Positions 55,414 to 64,000 of a DNA stretch of 64,000 nucleotides are shown here, in pieces; position 1 is the first letter of the stretch, and each line of letters starts with the position of its first letter. The DNA lies in assembly GCF_014356525.2 (NCBI RefSeq), contig NC_052518.1:98787422-98851421 (forward strand). The letters run 5' to 3'. The notes under the pieces were generated by a model that made no database searches, was not told the origin of the DNA, and worked only from the letters and a program-made list of their open reading frames with translations. Source of the stretch: Nilaparvata lugens. Its lineage: Eukaryota > Arthropoda > Insecta > Hemiptera > Delphacidae. The position numbers and the translations under genes were made by a program.

Positions 55414-56217
55414 TTTAAAAATATTATATCAGTTAGTACTCTATATTAATCTATCAATGAACAGTTCGTATAAGATATCAATTTCATAAACAATAATTAC
55501 TAGTAAAATCCCCAAAAACCCTACAAATAGATTATGTAAATGGTCAAATTAATAGCTATTTCTTATATTCCAATCGTAATCACTTACTGGAATTGATTAT
55601 TTCATTAACATCAATACAGATAATATTGTTATTAAAATATACGTTTTCACATAAATAATCTTATAAATAAATAAATAAATTATATCAAGAATCATCCGTT
55701 TCTGAAAAAGAGAAACATTTTATTACATACGAGTCAAGAAAATAATATTCAAGCATAAATCGTATTTGATGATTTTCAAATAGCATTCATTCATAAACAA
55801 AAACGTGAGAACAATTCACATCTTTTAATAATGAATCATCGTTAGAATGTCTAGTAAAATTGTCTATCAGAGCTCAATTATATTTCATTGTTTCATCGAA
55901 GTAGAAATCCAATCAATTAATTGATTGATTGAAAACTGCATACTATTGTGATTTGAGAATCATCTCGATATTTAGTCGTGAGAAAATGGATTTGATCGCT
56001 TCACAAGTCAATACTGATCTCGCAAACAAAATTCTCTAAAAATTCAGTTGTAAGCATGATATTGTTTTTCAATGATTTGGAAAATAAATAAATTACATGA
56101 ATGTTTCATCTCGATTTCTTCTCATCAATTGTCTTTTAAATTAATGAAAGGCAAAGATTTAGGATGAGCGAGGTATAATTGCTAGCATAAAGAAAAGTGC
56201 TGGAATAAAGAATACAG
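55414..56217 (-). other. Noncoding stretch between pol and env
   Basis: About 800 bp without an ORF of note between the integrase stop and the env start. In most relatives env starts at or inside the end of pol. It may hold the env splice acceptor, which I could not place. Confidence 0.5.
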
Positions 56218-56690
56218 TTAGACAATAGAACAATAAACACTTAATTGATGGGATCTCGTATGAAATATTTTTTTCAATTTATCTACATGAAAAGCTACAT
56301 TTTTATAAGTACCTCGTAGCGGAAAAAATATCTCATAGACTTCATCTGTTACTTTCTTTACTACTTCATATGGGCCTGAATATTTTTTGACTAATTTCCT
56401 AGACTGTCCTTGTCTTACATCAGGATCGTGGACCATAACTAAATCTCCTGGTTGAAAAATGCAATCTGTTCTATTCCTATCGTAATAGTATTTCTGTTTT
56501 TCTTGTGCATCTGATAAGATTGATGGTATCTGTTCTCGCACTTCTTTAAGATTTGCTAATCTCGCGTCTAAATGATAAGTGACGTCGTCATTTTCGGGAA
56601 AGATTTTCAAATCTAAAGGAGTAGTGGCTTCAAAACCGTGCAATAAGAAAAAAGGTGTATATTTCAAAGAGCATTGTTTCGAAGTCTGTA
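56218..56690 (-). pseudogene. Provirus integrase, C-terminal remnant
   Basis: In a frame different from the upstream pol frame, about 155 residues read SLKYTPFFLLHGFEATTPLD, a helical segment (ANLKEVREQIPSILSDAQEK), and FQPGDLVMVHDPDVRQGQSR then KLVKKYSGPYEV, the chromatin-contacting GPY/F module of gypsy integrases. The HHCC zinc-binding domain and all three catalytic acidic residues should precede it and are missing. The stop is at 56218. Confidence 0.88.
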
Positions 56691-59392
56691 TCACTATGAT
56701 TAGGGTTTCGTATTGCATCATATATTTTTGTTATACTCTCATCATTTTTCTGTAAAGTCTTTATGTCTATTTCTTCTATTTCGAATATATTGTAGTTTTC
56801 GTCCTTTGTGAGATCAGTTATATCCTTCTCTAGTGGATATCTACTCAGGGCATCAGGTACGTGCATTTGGGCTCCTGGTTTATATTTCAAATCGAACGTG
56901 AACTCCGTTAATTTCATAAGTAACTTACTGACTCGAATACTGGGGTTTTTCCAAGTTTTATAGTATTGCAAACTAGCATGATCTGTGTAGATTGTAAATA
57001 ATCGGCCAATTAAGTATTGTCTGAAATAATTTACACAATACACTATTGATAGAAGTTCAATCTCTCCTACTGCCCAATTTTCTTCATGTTTTGTCAGTTT
57101 TCTGGAAACAAAAGCTACTGGATGTAATTTTCCATTGTCATCTGGCTGCGAGATAATGCCCCCTATTCCAACTCGAGAAGCATCTGTGTGTACCACTACC
57201 TCCTTATCATTATTAAAATGATGAAGTACGGGTTGTGATAAAAGTTTGCTTTTTATTTCCGAGAATGCGTTCTGCTGATCTTCTTCCCAAGTGATTGGTT
57301 TATTCTCGTTATTTTTAGATATCAGATTTGTTAAGGGTCTTGCAATTATAGCGTAGTTTTGAATGAATTTTCGGTAAAATCCACTAAGACCAAGAAATGC
57401 TCTGACATCTTTGACAGTTTTGGGTATAGGGTATTTTTCGATAGCTTCCAAGGTTTCGGAAGCGGGTTGTATCCCTTCCTTTGAGACAGTGTGTCCAAGT
57501 ACTTTAATTTTTCGGTAGAAGAAGTGACATTTAGATGTATTCAATTTTAGTCCTACGTCTTGCAATCTTTTCAAGGTTTTCTCGAGCTGTTGATATTGCT
57601 TATCAAATGATTCTCCATAGCTAATGATATCGTCCAAGTAAATCAAAACTCCTCTATACAAATAATCATTGAATACTTGGTTGATTGCTCGTTGGAAAGC
57701 ATTTGGAGATGTTCTAAGACCAAAAGGTAGTCTTTTGAACGTGTACCCTTTATGAGTTGCAAATGCTACATATTTTCGACAATCTTCGTGTAATGGCTGT
57801 TGGAAAAATGCTTGTCTGATATCTAGGGTGGAAAAGTAATCCGAATTGTCAAGAGAATCAAAAATTGTTTGAAGAAGGGGAAGGGGATATCTATCCGGTA
57901 ATATTTTCTCGTTCAACATTTTATAGTCTACAACCAATCTGAATCCACCGTCTTTTTTAGTAACTAAAAATGCGGGAGAAGCATAATGACTCTGGGTTTC
58001 ACAAACTATTCCTGCTTTTATCAATAACTCTACTTGTCTGTCTATTTCTGTTCTTTGAGCGATAGGTAATCTGTACGGTGACTTAGCAATGGGTGTGTAA
58101 TCTGTAAGTTTGAACTTGTATTCGGGTAATTTCGCTTCCTCGAAATCAATTTCGTTTGTTGAAAATAGGTGTTTGTATTTATTGATGAGTCTTTTCGCTT
58201 TGGAATTTTGCTCTGGTGTAAGATCTTTATTAATATCTATTTCACAACCCCCTCCATCGAATAGAACAGAGTCTACTAATGAAACAGATTCGTCGTAATT
58301 ACAAACTTCTCCTTCAATTTCACCAATAATAGTTTCATGCAACAATCTTATATCTTGCCTTCCTAGATTCAAAATTCTAATTTCACTCATGTTTGTTTCA
58401 AAATCATCCTCATTCCAAAGCACATGCAATTTTTTATTATGTAATAACGATTCATTTGGAGTAAAATGGGATACTTTGAGCAATTTTTGTGTTAGATTGA
58501 CTTTGACATTCACGTCTTTTTGAGCGGGGATTATTGTTTCAAGAGCACATTTGACGAAATTTACGGGATTGGGTATGCAGACTTCTTTTGTAATATTTGT
58601 TTCAGAATCGTTGTGTAATCTATTTAATGTACAAATCCACTCTTTATCCATGTCTAATTCGACTATTTTACCATTATCGGTCATTGAAATGATGTTATTC
58701 TCATAATCTAATTTCATTTTATATTTTGAGAAGAAGGAATTTCCAACAATAATATCAGCCTGTAAGTCTTCAGAAATTACTAAATTTACTTCGAGTTTCC
58801 TGTCATGTATTTGAATTTCACTCGAGATCATTCCTGTGATCGGCATTAATGAACCATTAGCTACCGATAAAGCAATACTACTATTTTTCAAATGTTTTAG
58901 ATCATCGCTACTTAAAAGATTTTTTTGAACTATGTTTACGTTCGTACCGGTGTCAATGGTAATTGATACATCTTTTCCTTTGAATTTTCCATTAATAGTA
59001 AGTACTGGGACTTGAATTCTTCTCTCTTTAGTCAATGATCCATTCATTCCAAGTTCGTGCTGAGCATGCATTTCGGAAGACAATAGCTGTTTGAAGTTGG
59101 TTTCACTTTCTATTTCGTTAGAGCAATTAATTTCACTTTCATTTGAGTATAACTGATTATTATTGGCATTGAGAAAAAACTGCCTGACAAATTCTATCGC
59201 TTTGGATTGTTCATCTTTCATTGATACAGAAGATATTATATTACATGTGATTTCTTCTTTATCAATTGAATTTGGAGAATAATTATCAAATGGAAATTCA
59301 GCGCTTTGTTTTTCAAATCCGGATCCCAAGTTCATATCCGATTCGTCTAGGCTCGGGATCCTGTATTCGAGTTTTTTGATAAGAAAAAACAA
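56630..59392 (-). CDS. pol: pol: protease, reverse transcriptase, RNase H (integrase core deleted)
   Basis: 920 codons in the -1 frame relative to gag, overlapping its end by 46 bp. The protease has VSITIDTGTNVNIV (Asp-Thr-Gly) at about residues 135-150. RT motifs include LVTKKDGGFRLVVDYKMLN, FSTLDIRQAFFQQPL (catalytic Asp), RLPFGLRTSPNAFQ and GVLIYLDDIISYG (YLDD). RNase H includes VVVHTDASRVGIGG, ELLSIVYCVNYFRQYL and TDHASLQYY, and ends near VPDALSRYP. The linker to integrase follows (IYDAIRNPNHSDTDFE), and then the deletion junction near 56680 shifts the frame and stops it at 56630. The stated start is a non-AUG codon because the protein is made by frameshift as gag-pol. Confidence 0.93.
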   Translation of the reverse strand: MFFLIKKLEYRIPSLDESDMNLGSGFEKQSAEFPFDNYSPNSIDKEEITCNIISSVSMKDEQSKAIEFVRQFFLNANNNQLYSNESEINCSNEIESETNFKQLLSSEMHAQHELGMNGSLTKERRIQVPVLTINGKFKGKDVSITIDTGTNVNIVQKNLLSSDDLKHLKNSSIALSVANGSLMPITGMISSEIQIHDRKLEVNLVISEDLQADIIVGNSFFSKYKMKLDYENNIISMTDNGKIVELDMDKEWICTLNRLHNDSETNITKEVCIPNPVNFVKCALETIIPAQKDVNVKVNLTQKLLKVSHFTPNESLLHNKKLHVLWNEDDFETNMSEIRILNLGRQDIRLLHETIIGEIEGEVCNYDESVSLVDSVLFDGGGCEIDINKDLTPEQNSKAKRLINKYKHLFSTNEIDFEEAKLPEYKFKLTDYTPIAKSPYRLPIAQRTEIDRQVELLIKAGIVCETQSHYASPAFLVTKKDGGFRLVVDYKMLNEKILPDRYPLPLLQTIFDSLDNSDYFSTLDIRQAFFQQPLHEDCRKYVAFATHKGYTFKRLPFGLRTSPNAFQRAINQVFNDYLYRGVLIYLDDIISYGESFDKQYQQLEKTLKRLQDVGLKLNTSKCHFFYRKIKVLGHTVSKEGIQPASETLEAIEKYPIPKTVKDVRAFLGLSGFYRKFIQNYAIIARPLTNLISKNNENKPITWEEDQQNAFSEIKSKLLSQPVLHHFNNDKEVVVHTDASRVGIGGIISQPDDNGKLHPVAFVSRKLTKHEENWAVGEIELLSIVYCVNYFRQYLIGRLFTIYTDHASLQYYKTWKNPSIRVSKLLMKLTEFTFDLKYKPGAQMHVPDALSRYPLEKDITDLTKDENYNIFEIEEIDIKTLQKNDESITKIYDAIRNPNHSDTDFETMLFEIYTFFLIARF
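59321..59389 (-). promoter_or_regulatory. gag-pol -1 frameshift signal
   Basis: In the gag frame the minus strand has two slippery heptamers, T TTT TTC (59389-59383) and A AAA AAC (59377-59371). Nine bases further on, GGATCCC (59361-59355) can pair with GGGATCC (59327-59321), with an inner CCGA/TCGG pair. Slippage on A AAA AAC leads exactly into the pol frame. Confidence 0.75.
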
Positions 59393-60789
59393 TCGTCTTT
59401 CCAGTGATTATTCCTCTTACAGTATGTACAGAATCTAGTCCTATTAGGGTTGATTGGTGTCCTGTAATTGACTGATGTTGATTGTGTGTAATTATTGTTT
59501 GTATAAGGTTGTCTTTGGAAATTGTTCTGATTTGTTTCGTGTGGGAAGACGTTTCCGCTCCTATTTCCAAACTGTCTATTAGGATTAGGATTATGTGATT
59601 GTGTGTTTCTGTCGCGATCATTGTAATTATTATTGTTTGAATAAGGTTGTCTTTGGAAGTTGTTCTGATTTGTTTCGTGTGGGGAAAAGTTTCCGCTCCT
59701 ATTTCCAAACTGTCTATTAGGATTGGGATTTTGTGATTGACCTACATTTCTACTCAAATTTTTCACCACAATACTCAGATCGTTCAATTTCTTCTCTAAA
59801 GTATCTACTACATTTATTTTTTGGACAGGCTGTTCGATTGAAGCATTATGCATTCCTAACTTTTTGTCTAGAAGGAAGCGAGATCTTTCATATTTGGCGA
59901 GATTTTTCTCTAAATCTTCAACTGATGCATTGTCCATGAAAGCAACATGTTGCAATGCTCCTACGTCTAAGCCTCTCAAAACATATCCTACTATTCTTTT
60001 CTCTGACATTTGAGGCTCAAGAATGTGACAAAGTTTTATTATATCTGCTGTGTATTCTGTGTATGTTTCTGTTGGTAATTTGTTTCTGTTTTCGAGTTTT
60101 TGTCTGGTTGTCTCTTCATGAACAGGGTCTACAAGTTTACTTTTTAAGTGGCCTACTGCATCAAGAAATGTCGCGTTTTCATTTTTATCCGAAAATATGT
60201 CGAAAATTGCCAATGCTGTTTTCTTGAGGTAGAGGGGTAAATACAAGATTTTATCATCCTCATCCCACTTATTTATTTTTGCTGCCCTATTGAAGGTTTT
60301 CAACCACTCGTTGAAGTCTTCACTCTTTGTACCCCCATAGCTTTCGGGTTTCGCAAAGGGTCTTTTATCATTCCCTGCCATATTATTTTCTGGAATTAGG
60401 ATATTTGCTAAGTTATCGGGAGCTACTGTGTCGTAGATGTGTTCTTGATTTCTGCCTAGCTTGCCTACTATTCGCTCGTTATCGGCTAACATAGGGAAGA
60501 TAATACGATCGCGTTGAGACAGGGACCCTAACTTAAGTAATCGACTTAGAGCATCTCTAGCTCCTGAATCGTGGTCCACATAAATACAAACTTTTTTTGC
60601 CAAGTCAACAGCGAATCTCAAGTATTCAATATTAACAGATTGAGGGATGTGAATACCTAACTGTTTGCCTAGCTCTAATAATTCTGATTTATCCAGAGAT
60701 TTTACTTTTAAATCAATAGGTAAACGTAATAATGAAACCTCGAATTCACTAGGTGATTGTTCAGAGTCACTAGAACTAGAGCTACTCAT
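59347..60789 (-). CDS. gag: gag polyprotein
   Basis: From ATG 60789, 480 residues; the start is the first ATG after the upstream region and opens with MSSSSSSDSEQ. The central part is a retrotransposon gag capsid-like region (PESYGGTKSEDFNEWLKTFN, KWDEDDKILYLPLYLKKTAL, LENRNKLPTETYTEYTADII). The C-terminal part is Asn/Gln-rich and holds a tandem duplication of about 40 residues (NPNPNRQFGNRSGN). A single zinc knuckle CTYCKRNNHWKDDC (CX2CX4HX4C) lies near the end. It forms the particle core and binds element RNA. The frame is open another 51 codons upstream but without ATG. Confidence 0.92.
   Translation of the reverse strand: MSSSSSSDSEQSPSEFEVSLLRLPIDLKVKSLDKSELLELGKQLGIHIPQSVNIEYLRFAVDLAKKVCIYVDHDSGARDALSRLLKLGSLSQRDRIIFPMLADNERIVGKLGRNQEHIYDTVAPDNLANILIPENNMAGNDKRPFAKPESYGGTKSEDFNEWLKTFNRAAKINKWDEDDKILYLPLYLKKTALAIFDIFSDKNENATFLDAVGHLKSKLVDPVHEETTRQKLENRNKLPTETYTEYTADIIKLCHILEPQMSEKRIVGYVLRGLDVGALQHVAFMDNASVEDLEKNLAKYERSRFLLDKKLGMHNASIEQPVQKINVVDTLEKKLNDLSIVVKNLSRNVGQSQNPNPNRQFGNRSGNFSPHETNQNNFQRQPYSNNNNYNDRDRNTQSHNPNPNRQFGNRSGNVFPHETNQNNFQRQPYTNNNYTQSTSVNYRTPINPNRTRFCTYCKRNNHWKDDCFFLSKNSNTGSRA
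59496..59737. repeat. Tandem duplication in gag, period about 126 bp
   Basis: Two in-frame units each contain ggttgtctttgga and tttccgctcctatttccaaa then ctgtctattaggatt. They differ by a few bases, so the duplication predates the youngest copies. Confidence 0.9.
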
Positions 60790-60963
60790 CTCAATATAAC
60801 AATAATAACAATTATCATATTTACCCTGTACGTTGAGAGAATAGAGGACATAATTATACGAGATCAAACACAGAATATAATAATTATGATAATGACCTGA
60901 AATGAAAATGTCAATAGATAATTTGAAGGCTAATCTTGTCAATTAATGAACTCTTTCTCATGA

Positions 60964-60981
60964 GAACGACGCCCAACACCA
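60964..60981 (-). promoter_or_regulatory. Primer-binding site candidate
   Basis: Minus strand TGGTGTTGGGCGTCGTTC abuts the 5' LTR end (...TTACA). It starts TGG, complementary to a tRNA CCA end. I cannot name the tRNA from memory. Confidence 0.65.
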
Positions 60982-61585
60982 TGTAATGGGGTATTTAAAA
61001 TTGTAATATATTGGGGTTATATTATGTATGGTATTGTGATGGTATTATAAGGTTGTGAGAACAACCCTAGACATTATGGTAACAATTTATAATAGGGGAA
61101 TCGCTTGGCTTGCGAGAGGTTAAATTGATCTAACTCTATAACTCATGAGAAAGGAACTATATTTTAAAATAATAAACAAAACAGTTATATTTTGGAGAAC
61201 TAAGTAATCGATTTAATCAATTGTAACTCAAAATGAAACTGGAAACTTAAATAAAAATAATATTGAGAAAACTTTTTAAACAAACAATAGAATAATTACA
61301 GGATTTGCCTTCAATAAAAAAGATGAATAATATATAATAATAAAATTGATAATATTAGCTCACTGAACTCACTGAACCAGGAAAATGGTGTCTCGGAAAA
61401 GAAGGGTAGAGCCGGGCCCGATTATCTGCAGTAGATAGCTCCAGGTCCCGTCCTCGTAACCGACTGCCTGAGCCTCTCATTTTTTTCATAATTTTACTTG
61501 TCATGAATTTTCACCGTCGTCAGCAATTTATCTATTCATTGTGAAAATTCATGACAAATAATAAAAATTATGTAGTTCTATTACA
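60982..61585 (-). repeat. Provirus LTR 2 (shared by two copies)
   Basis: 604 bp, same ends and sequence as 52319-52922. It is the 5' LTR of the provirus to its left and the 3' LTR of the copy to its right, whose polypurine tract is at 61586-61600. Confidence 0.93.
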
Positions 61586-61600
61586 TCCCCGGGTCCCCCT

Positions 61601-62256
61601 AAACTTCGACCCGAAGTTATCGAAAAAACGGCATCTCTCTAAGTTAATTTTTACACATTTCAATAATATTTCAAAAATTAAAGTCAAAATTACCGCAAGC
61701 TAAAATTATTATTATTATTCACAATATTATTCTAATTGGATATTTATATGTAACATAACTTTCAATGAATACCTTAAATCTATGTGAGTGCCAATTCATA
61801 AGCTAAATGCAAGTGATATAAATTACATTATAGTGAACTAATTCATAAAAAATCAAACTTAGCCTAACACATCAATCAACTTCAAATCAACAATTCAATA
61901 CATTCATATCTGAATAAGAATTGAATGGAAAAAATTTCAATTATATTGATGAATAAAATTAAACCTACAAAATCTACGAAAGTAATAAAATTGAATCATA
62001 ATGCAAAAATTAAACATCAAGTCCGAATAGTATTCGAGTAAGCAAAATAATATTGTGGACCTTGAAAATAAGAATAATAATAATAATTGAAATAGTTTAT
62101 CTTCTAATCTGGGAAAATATTTGAATCGATAGCATAAAAGAGTAAATGGATACAATAATAGTGAATAAGTAATTATTATTTGCATAGTTTCCTATATCCT
62201 AACCCATTATTTTAATGATTTCATTACATACTACTTTACTAAAACACAATATATTC
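61601..62256 (-). other. env-to-LTR region of the second provirus
   Basis: Copy of 52938-53592 with one extra A in a run (near 61850) and otherwise the same. Confidence 0.8.
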
Positions 62257-64000
62257 TTAAAGCTCCTGTGGGTAGTCCACAATTGGAGTACGTTTCGGGA
62301 CTCTCAGTTGATTTGCTTTCTTCTTAATATAATTTTGAAGACATAAATACAAGAATATAACAGTTATCAGTGTTTGCCAGACAATAATAATATAAATGAT
62401 CAGTTTATTGTTCACCCCTAACAAATCAAAGTTATTTGGCATTTCAACATGATGGAAAATGTCTTCTGAGAATGAGTTGTGCTCTTCAAATTTTGAAAAA
62501 TTCAAGTGCCAATTTTCATTTAAGATTTCTGAAAGGTTTAAGTACTGAGGCAGAGTCTCATGTTTAAAAATTGGGATGCTCAATTTAGATAAATTTGTCC
62601 ACATGTGAGGAATTAAGTTATTAATAGCTGGAGAAGGATGGGAACGGGAGTCGCAAGGATAAAGAGTGCTTATCAGTACGTCGCCGTTGTCGTCTTGAAG
62701 TTCGCAGTTGCAAGGGATGTGGAGTGATAGGGTTCCTGGACTGTTGCTTGGGACCTCAGTTGTTGAGTTTTTACAGCGAATTGTCGTCTTTTTGCCGGTG
62801 TTGTGGAATAGGAAGGTGTCTTCTCGTAGGCGAGTGATTAGGGTTTGATTGTCAGTTGCTTTACAATCAAATTTGCAGACTTCTCGTAGCTCCGATACGT
62901 CTGCTTCTGATGTTAGAAGGTGGAGACAAGTGGCTTGGGTGGCGGAGTTCGACATCTTTTTCCTCGGAATCAAGCAGAGGCCTTTCTGCTTGAACTGGCA
63001 ATCGTCTTCTTCGTCATCTGACAGGATTTGCAGTTTATTTTCTTCTCTAAGTATCAGGTGATGTTGGGAGGTCAAACGGCAGGTATGACCATTCCAATGA
63101 AGCGGGATAGATTGCAGGTGGAATAATGAAATATTTGAATTTTTCTTCTTTATTGGTATTTTGAGGGTAACCAATAGTTCGTTGTCGGATTTTCTGCAGG
63201 ATGTTAGTTTCAAGTTTCGAATATTATCGTTGTCTTTTGTTGATATGGTGAAGTTTCTCTTGTTTATTTTCTTTTCGAGTTCTTGAAGTCGATTGTTTAG
63301 GTCTTCTTTTGAAATGACGTGATGAGAAAGTTGTTGATTGTAGCATCTCATGTCGATTTCATTGTAGTTGTTAGATAGAGTCATCATATACATGAAAATA
63401 GTAGTCCTCAGTTGTGTTTTCAGTACATCGGTTGTAGTATTCCCTTTCTGGAACTTATTCTGTTGGGTAAATGATTCTTGCCAAAGAATAAGGTCATGCT
63501 TCATGTTGTTCAATACTTTCTTCACGTTCTCTGCCATGCCGTTCATCTTGCGTGTGTTGTCTATCAATTCGACATGTTCAGCGTGAACGAAGTCTTGAAG
63601 ATTACTGAGATGAGAAGTGATGTCGGTTTCGGTTTTCACGTATGCGCCCAATTCTTCGTCGGTAGCTACTCCGCAACACCAGTTTAGGACCGCCCCGATC
63701 GTATCGATAGAGCGTTCGCGGCGTGGTAGTCGATTTTCGCTCTCAGCTGGAGTGTTGTCGTCATCGCTGCCAATGTAAATGCCGTCTTGTAGTTGTAGAA
63801 GTTGCAGCTCCGTTCGATGAATCTGATCAAATACTGCACACTCCGATGAGGAAGGGAAAGGACATGAGTCAATTTTTAAAGGAGTACTCAGAAGGTTCCT
63901 CATAACAAATAAAGGATTTGACCTAGGAATACTGAATGTTATTGGAACTGTGGACTCGTAAAATACTACATTGTGAATTTCTTTAAATAGAGCTCCGTGA
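62257..64000 (-). CDS. env: Envelope glycoprotein of the second provirus (partial)
   Basis: Open from the stop at 62257 to the window edge; the frame reads into the same upstream sequence as the first env, so the true start lies beyond 64000. The furin-type site, fusion-peptide-like stretch and membrane anchor are the same as in 53593-55413. The only residue change I see is Ser to Gly (near 62794); a second base change is silent. Confidence 0.9.
   Translation of the reverse strand, partial: HGALFKEIHNVVFYESTVPITFSIPRSNPLFVMRNLLSTPLKIDSCPFPSSSECAVFDQIHRTELQLLQLQDGIYIGSDDDNTPAESENRLPRRERSIDTIGAVLNWCCGVATDEELGAYVKTETDITSHLSNLQDFVHAEHVELIDNTRKMNGMAENVKKVLNNMKHDLILWQESFTQQNKFQKGNTTTDVLKTQLRTTIFMYMMTLSNNYNEIDMRCYNQQLSHHVISKEDLNNRLQELEKKINKRNFTISTKDNDNIRNLKLTSCRKSDNELLVTLKIPIKKKNSNISLFHLQSIPLHWNGHTCRLTSQHHLILREENKLQILSDDEEDDCQFKQKGLCLIPRKKMSNSATQATCLHLLTSEADVSELREVCKFDCKATDNQTLITRLREDTFLFHNTGKKTTIRCKNSTTEVPSNSPGTLSLHIPCNCELQDDNGDVLISTLYPCDSRSHPSPAINNLIPHMWTNLSKLSIPIFKHETLPQYLNLSEILNENWHLNFSKFEEHNSFSEDIFHHVEMPNNFDLLGVNNKLIIYIIIVWQTLITVIFLYLCLQNYIKKKANQLRVPKRTPIVDYPQEL

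Larger units (their letters stand above)
52319..61585 (-). mobile_element. Envelope-bearing Ty3/gypsy provirus (errantivirus-like)
   Basis: On the minus strand the order is 5' LTR (61585-60982), primer-binding site, gag, pol, env, polypurine tract, 3' LTR (52922-52319): 9267 bp. The two LTRs look identical, so the insertion or duplication is recent. pol lacks the zinc-binding and catalytic core of integrase, so the copy could not integrate unaided. The right LTR is followed by another env rather than by host DNA: a second provirus stands in tandem and shares this LTR. Confidence 0.93.

Noticed and set aside
1..64000. CRISPR arrays, operons or bacterial genes
   Set aside because: No such repeats or gene layout are seen; splice sites, SINEs, LINEs and LTR elements show a eukaryote.

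Overview
The window is AT-rich animal DNA: introns with GT/GC...AG borders, nested transposons, tRNA-derived SINEs, P-type and PIF/Harbinger-type DNA elements, many LINEs, a Ty1/copia relict and an envelope-bearing Ty3/gypsy provirus of the errantivirus kind. An insect is the best fit and a hemipteran such as a planthopper is plausible, but the species is inference. Two 100-N gaps (8587-8686, 41156-41255) show it is a scaffold piece.

Host genes are few and all exons are short. On the minus strand, 8412 down to 1305 carries the first four coding exons of an RBM26/RBM27 (Drosophila swm) orthologue; exons 1-3 join in phase into the family's N-terminal PWI-like domain, and the introns are filled with MITEs, a SINE and tandem repeats. 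An unidentified exon lies at 13571-13645. A C2H2 zinc-finger gene family occurs as scattered modules: minus-strand exons at 33730-33831, 31515-31662 and 30361-30608, plus-strand copies of the upstream module at 44340-44417 and 45106-45207, and a 1.25 kb piece (9386-10640) lying inside a LINE.

Layout. 1-8.4 kb: start of the RBM26/27 gene with intronic transposons. 8.7-12.5 kb: LINE (PHD/SGNH ORF1, endonuclease, start of RT) with the zinc-finger fragment in ORF2. 12.5-21 kb: orphan exon, MITEs, a 500-bp palindrome, inverted-repeat elements, one with a THAP-like exon. 21-27.4 kb: LINE with a 1.13 kb tandem duplication, split by a PIF/Harbinger element that itself holds a LINE remnant. 27.9-29.8 kb: TIR element with GC-rich motif clusters. 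30-34 kb: zinc-finger exons, a MITE, a truncated LINE. 35.7-37.7 kb: P-element transposase exon among copies of one repeat. 39.8-41.2 kb: foldback-like element. 41.3-44.2 kb: two LINE fragments head to tail. 44.3-48 kb: zinc-finger exons, a SINE with perfect target-site duplication, a truncated copia. 48-52 kb: LINE relics, MITEs, a degenerate tandem array.

52.3-64 kb: a young minus-strand provirus (52319-61585) with 604-bp LTRs, gag, pol joined by a -1 frameshift signal, and env. Its integrase core is deleted. Its 5' LTR doubles as the 3' LTR of a second copy whose env runs off the window, so two proviruses stand in tandem sharing one LTR.

The most unusual objects are the intron-bearing zinc-finger fragment inside a LINE, whose amino-acid differences from its sister copy in the aligned finger fall on the three base-contacting helix positions, and the tandem, integrase-deleted, envelope-bearing provirus.
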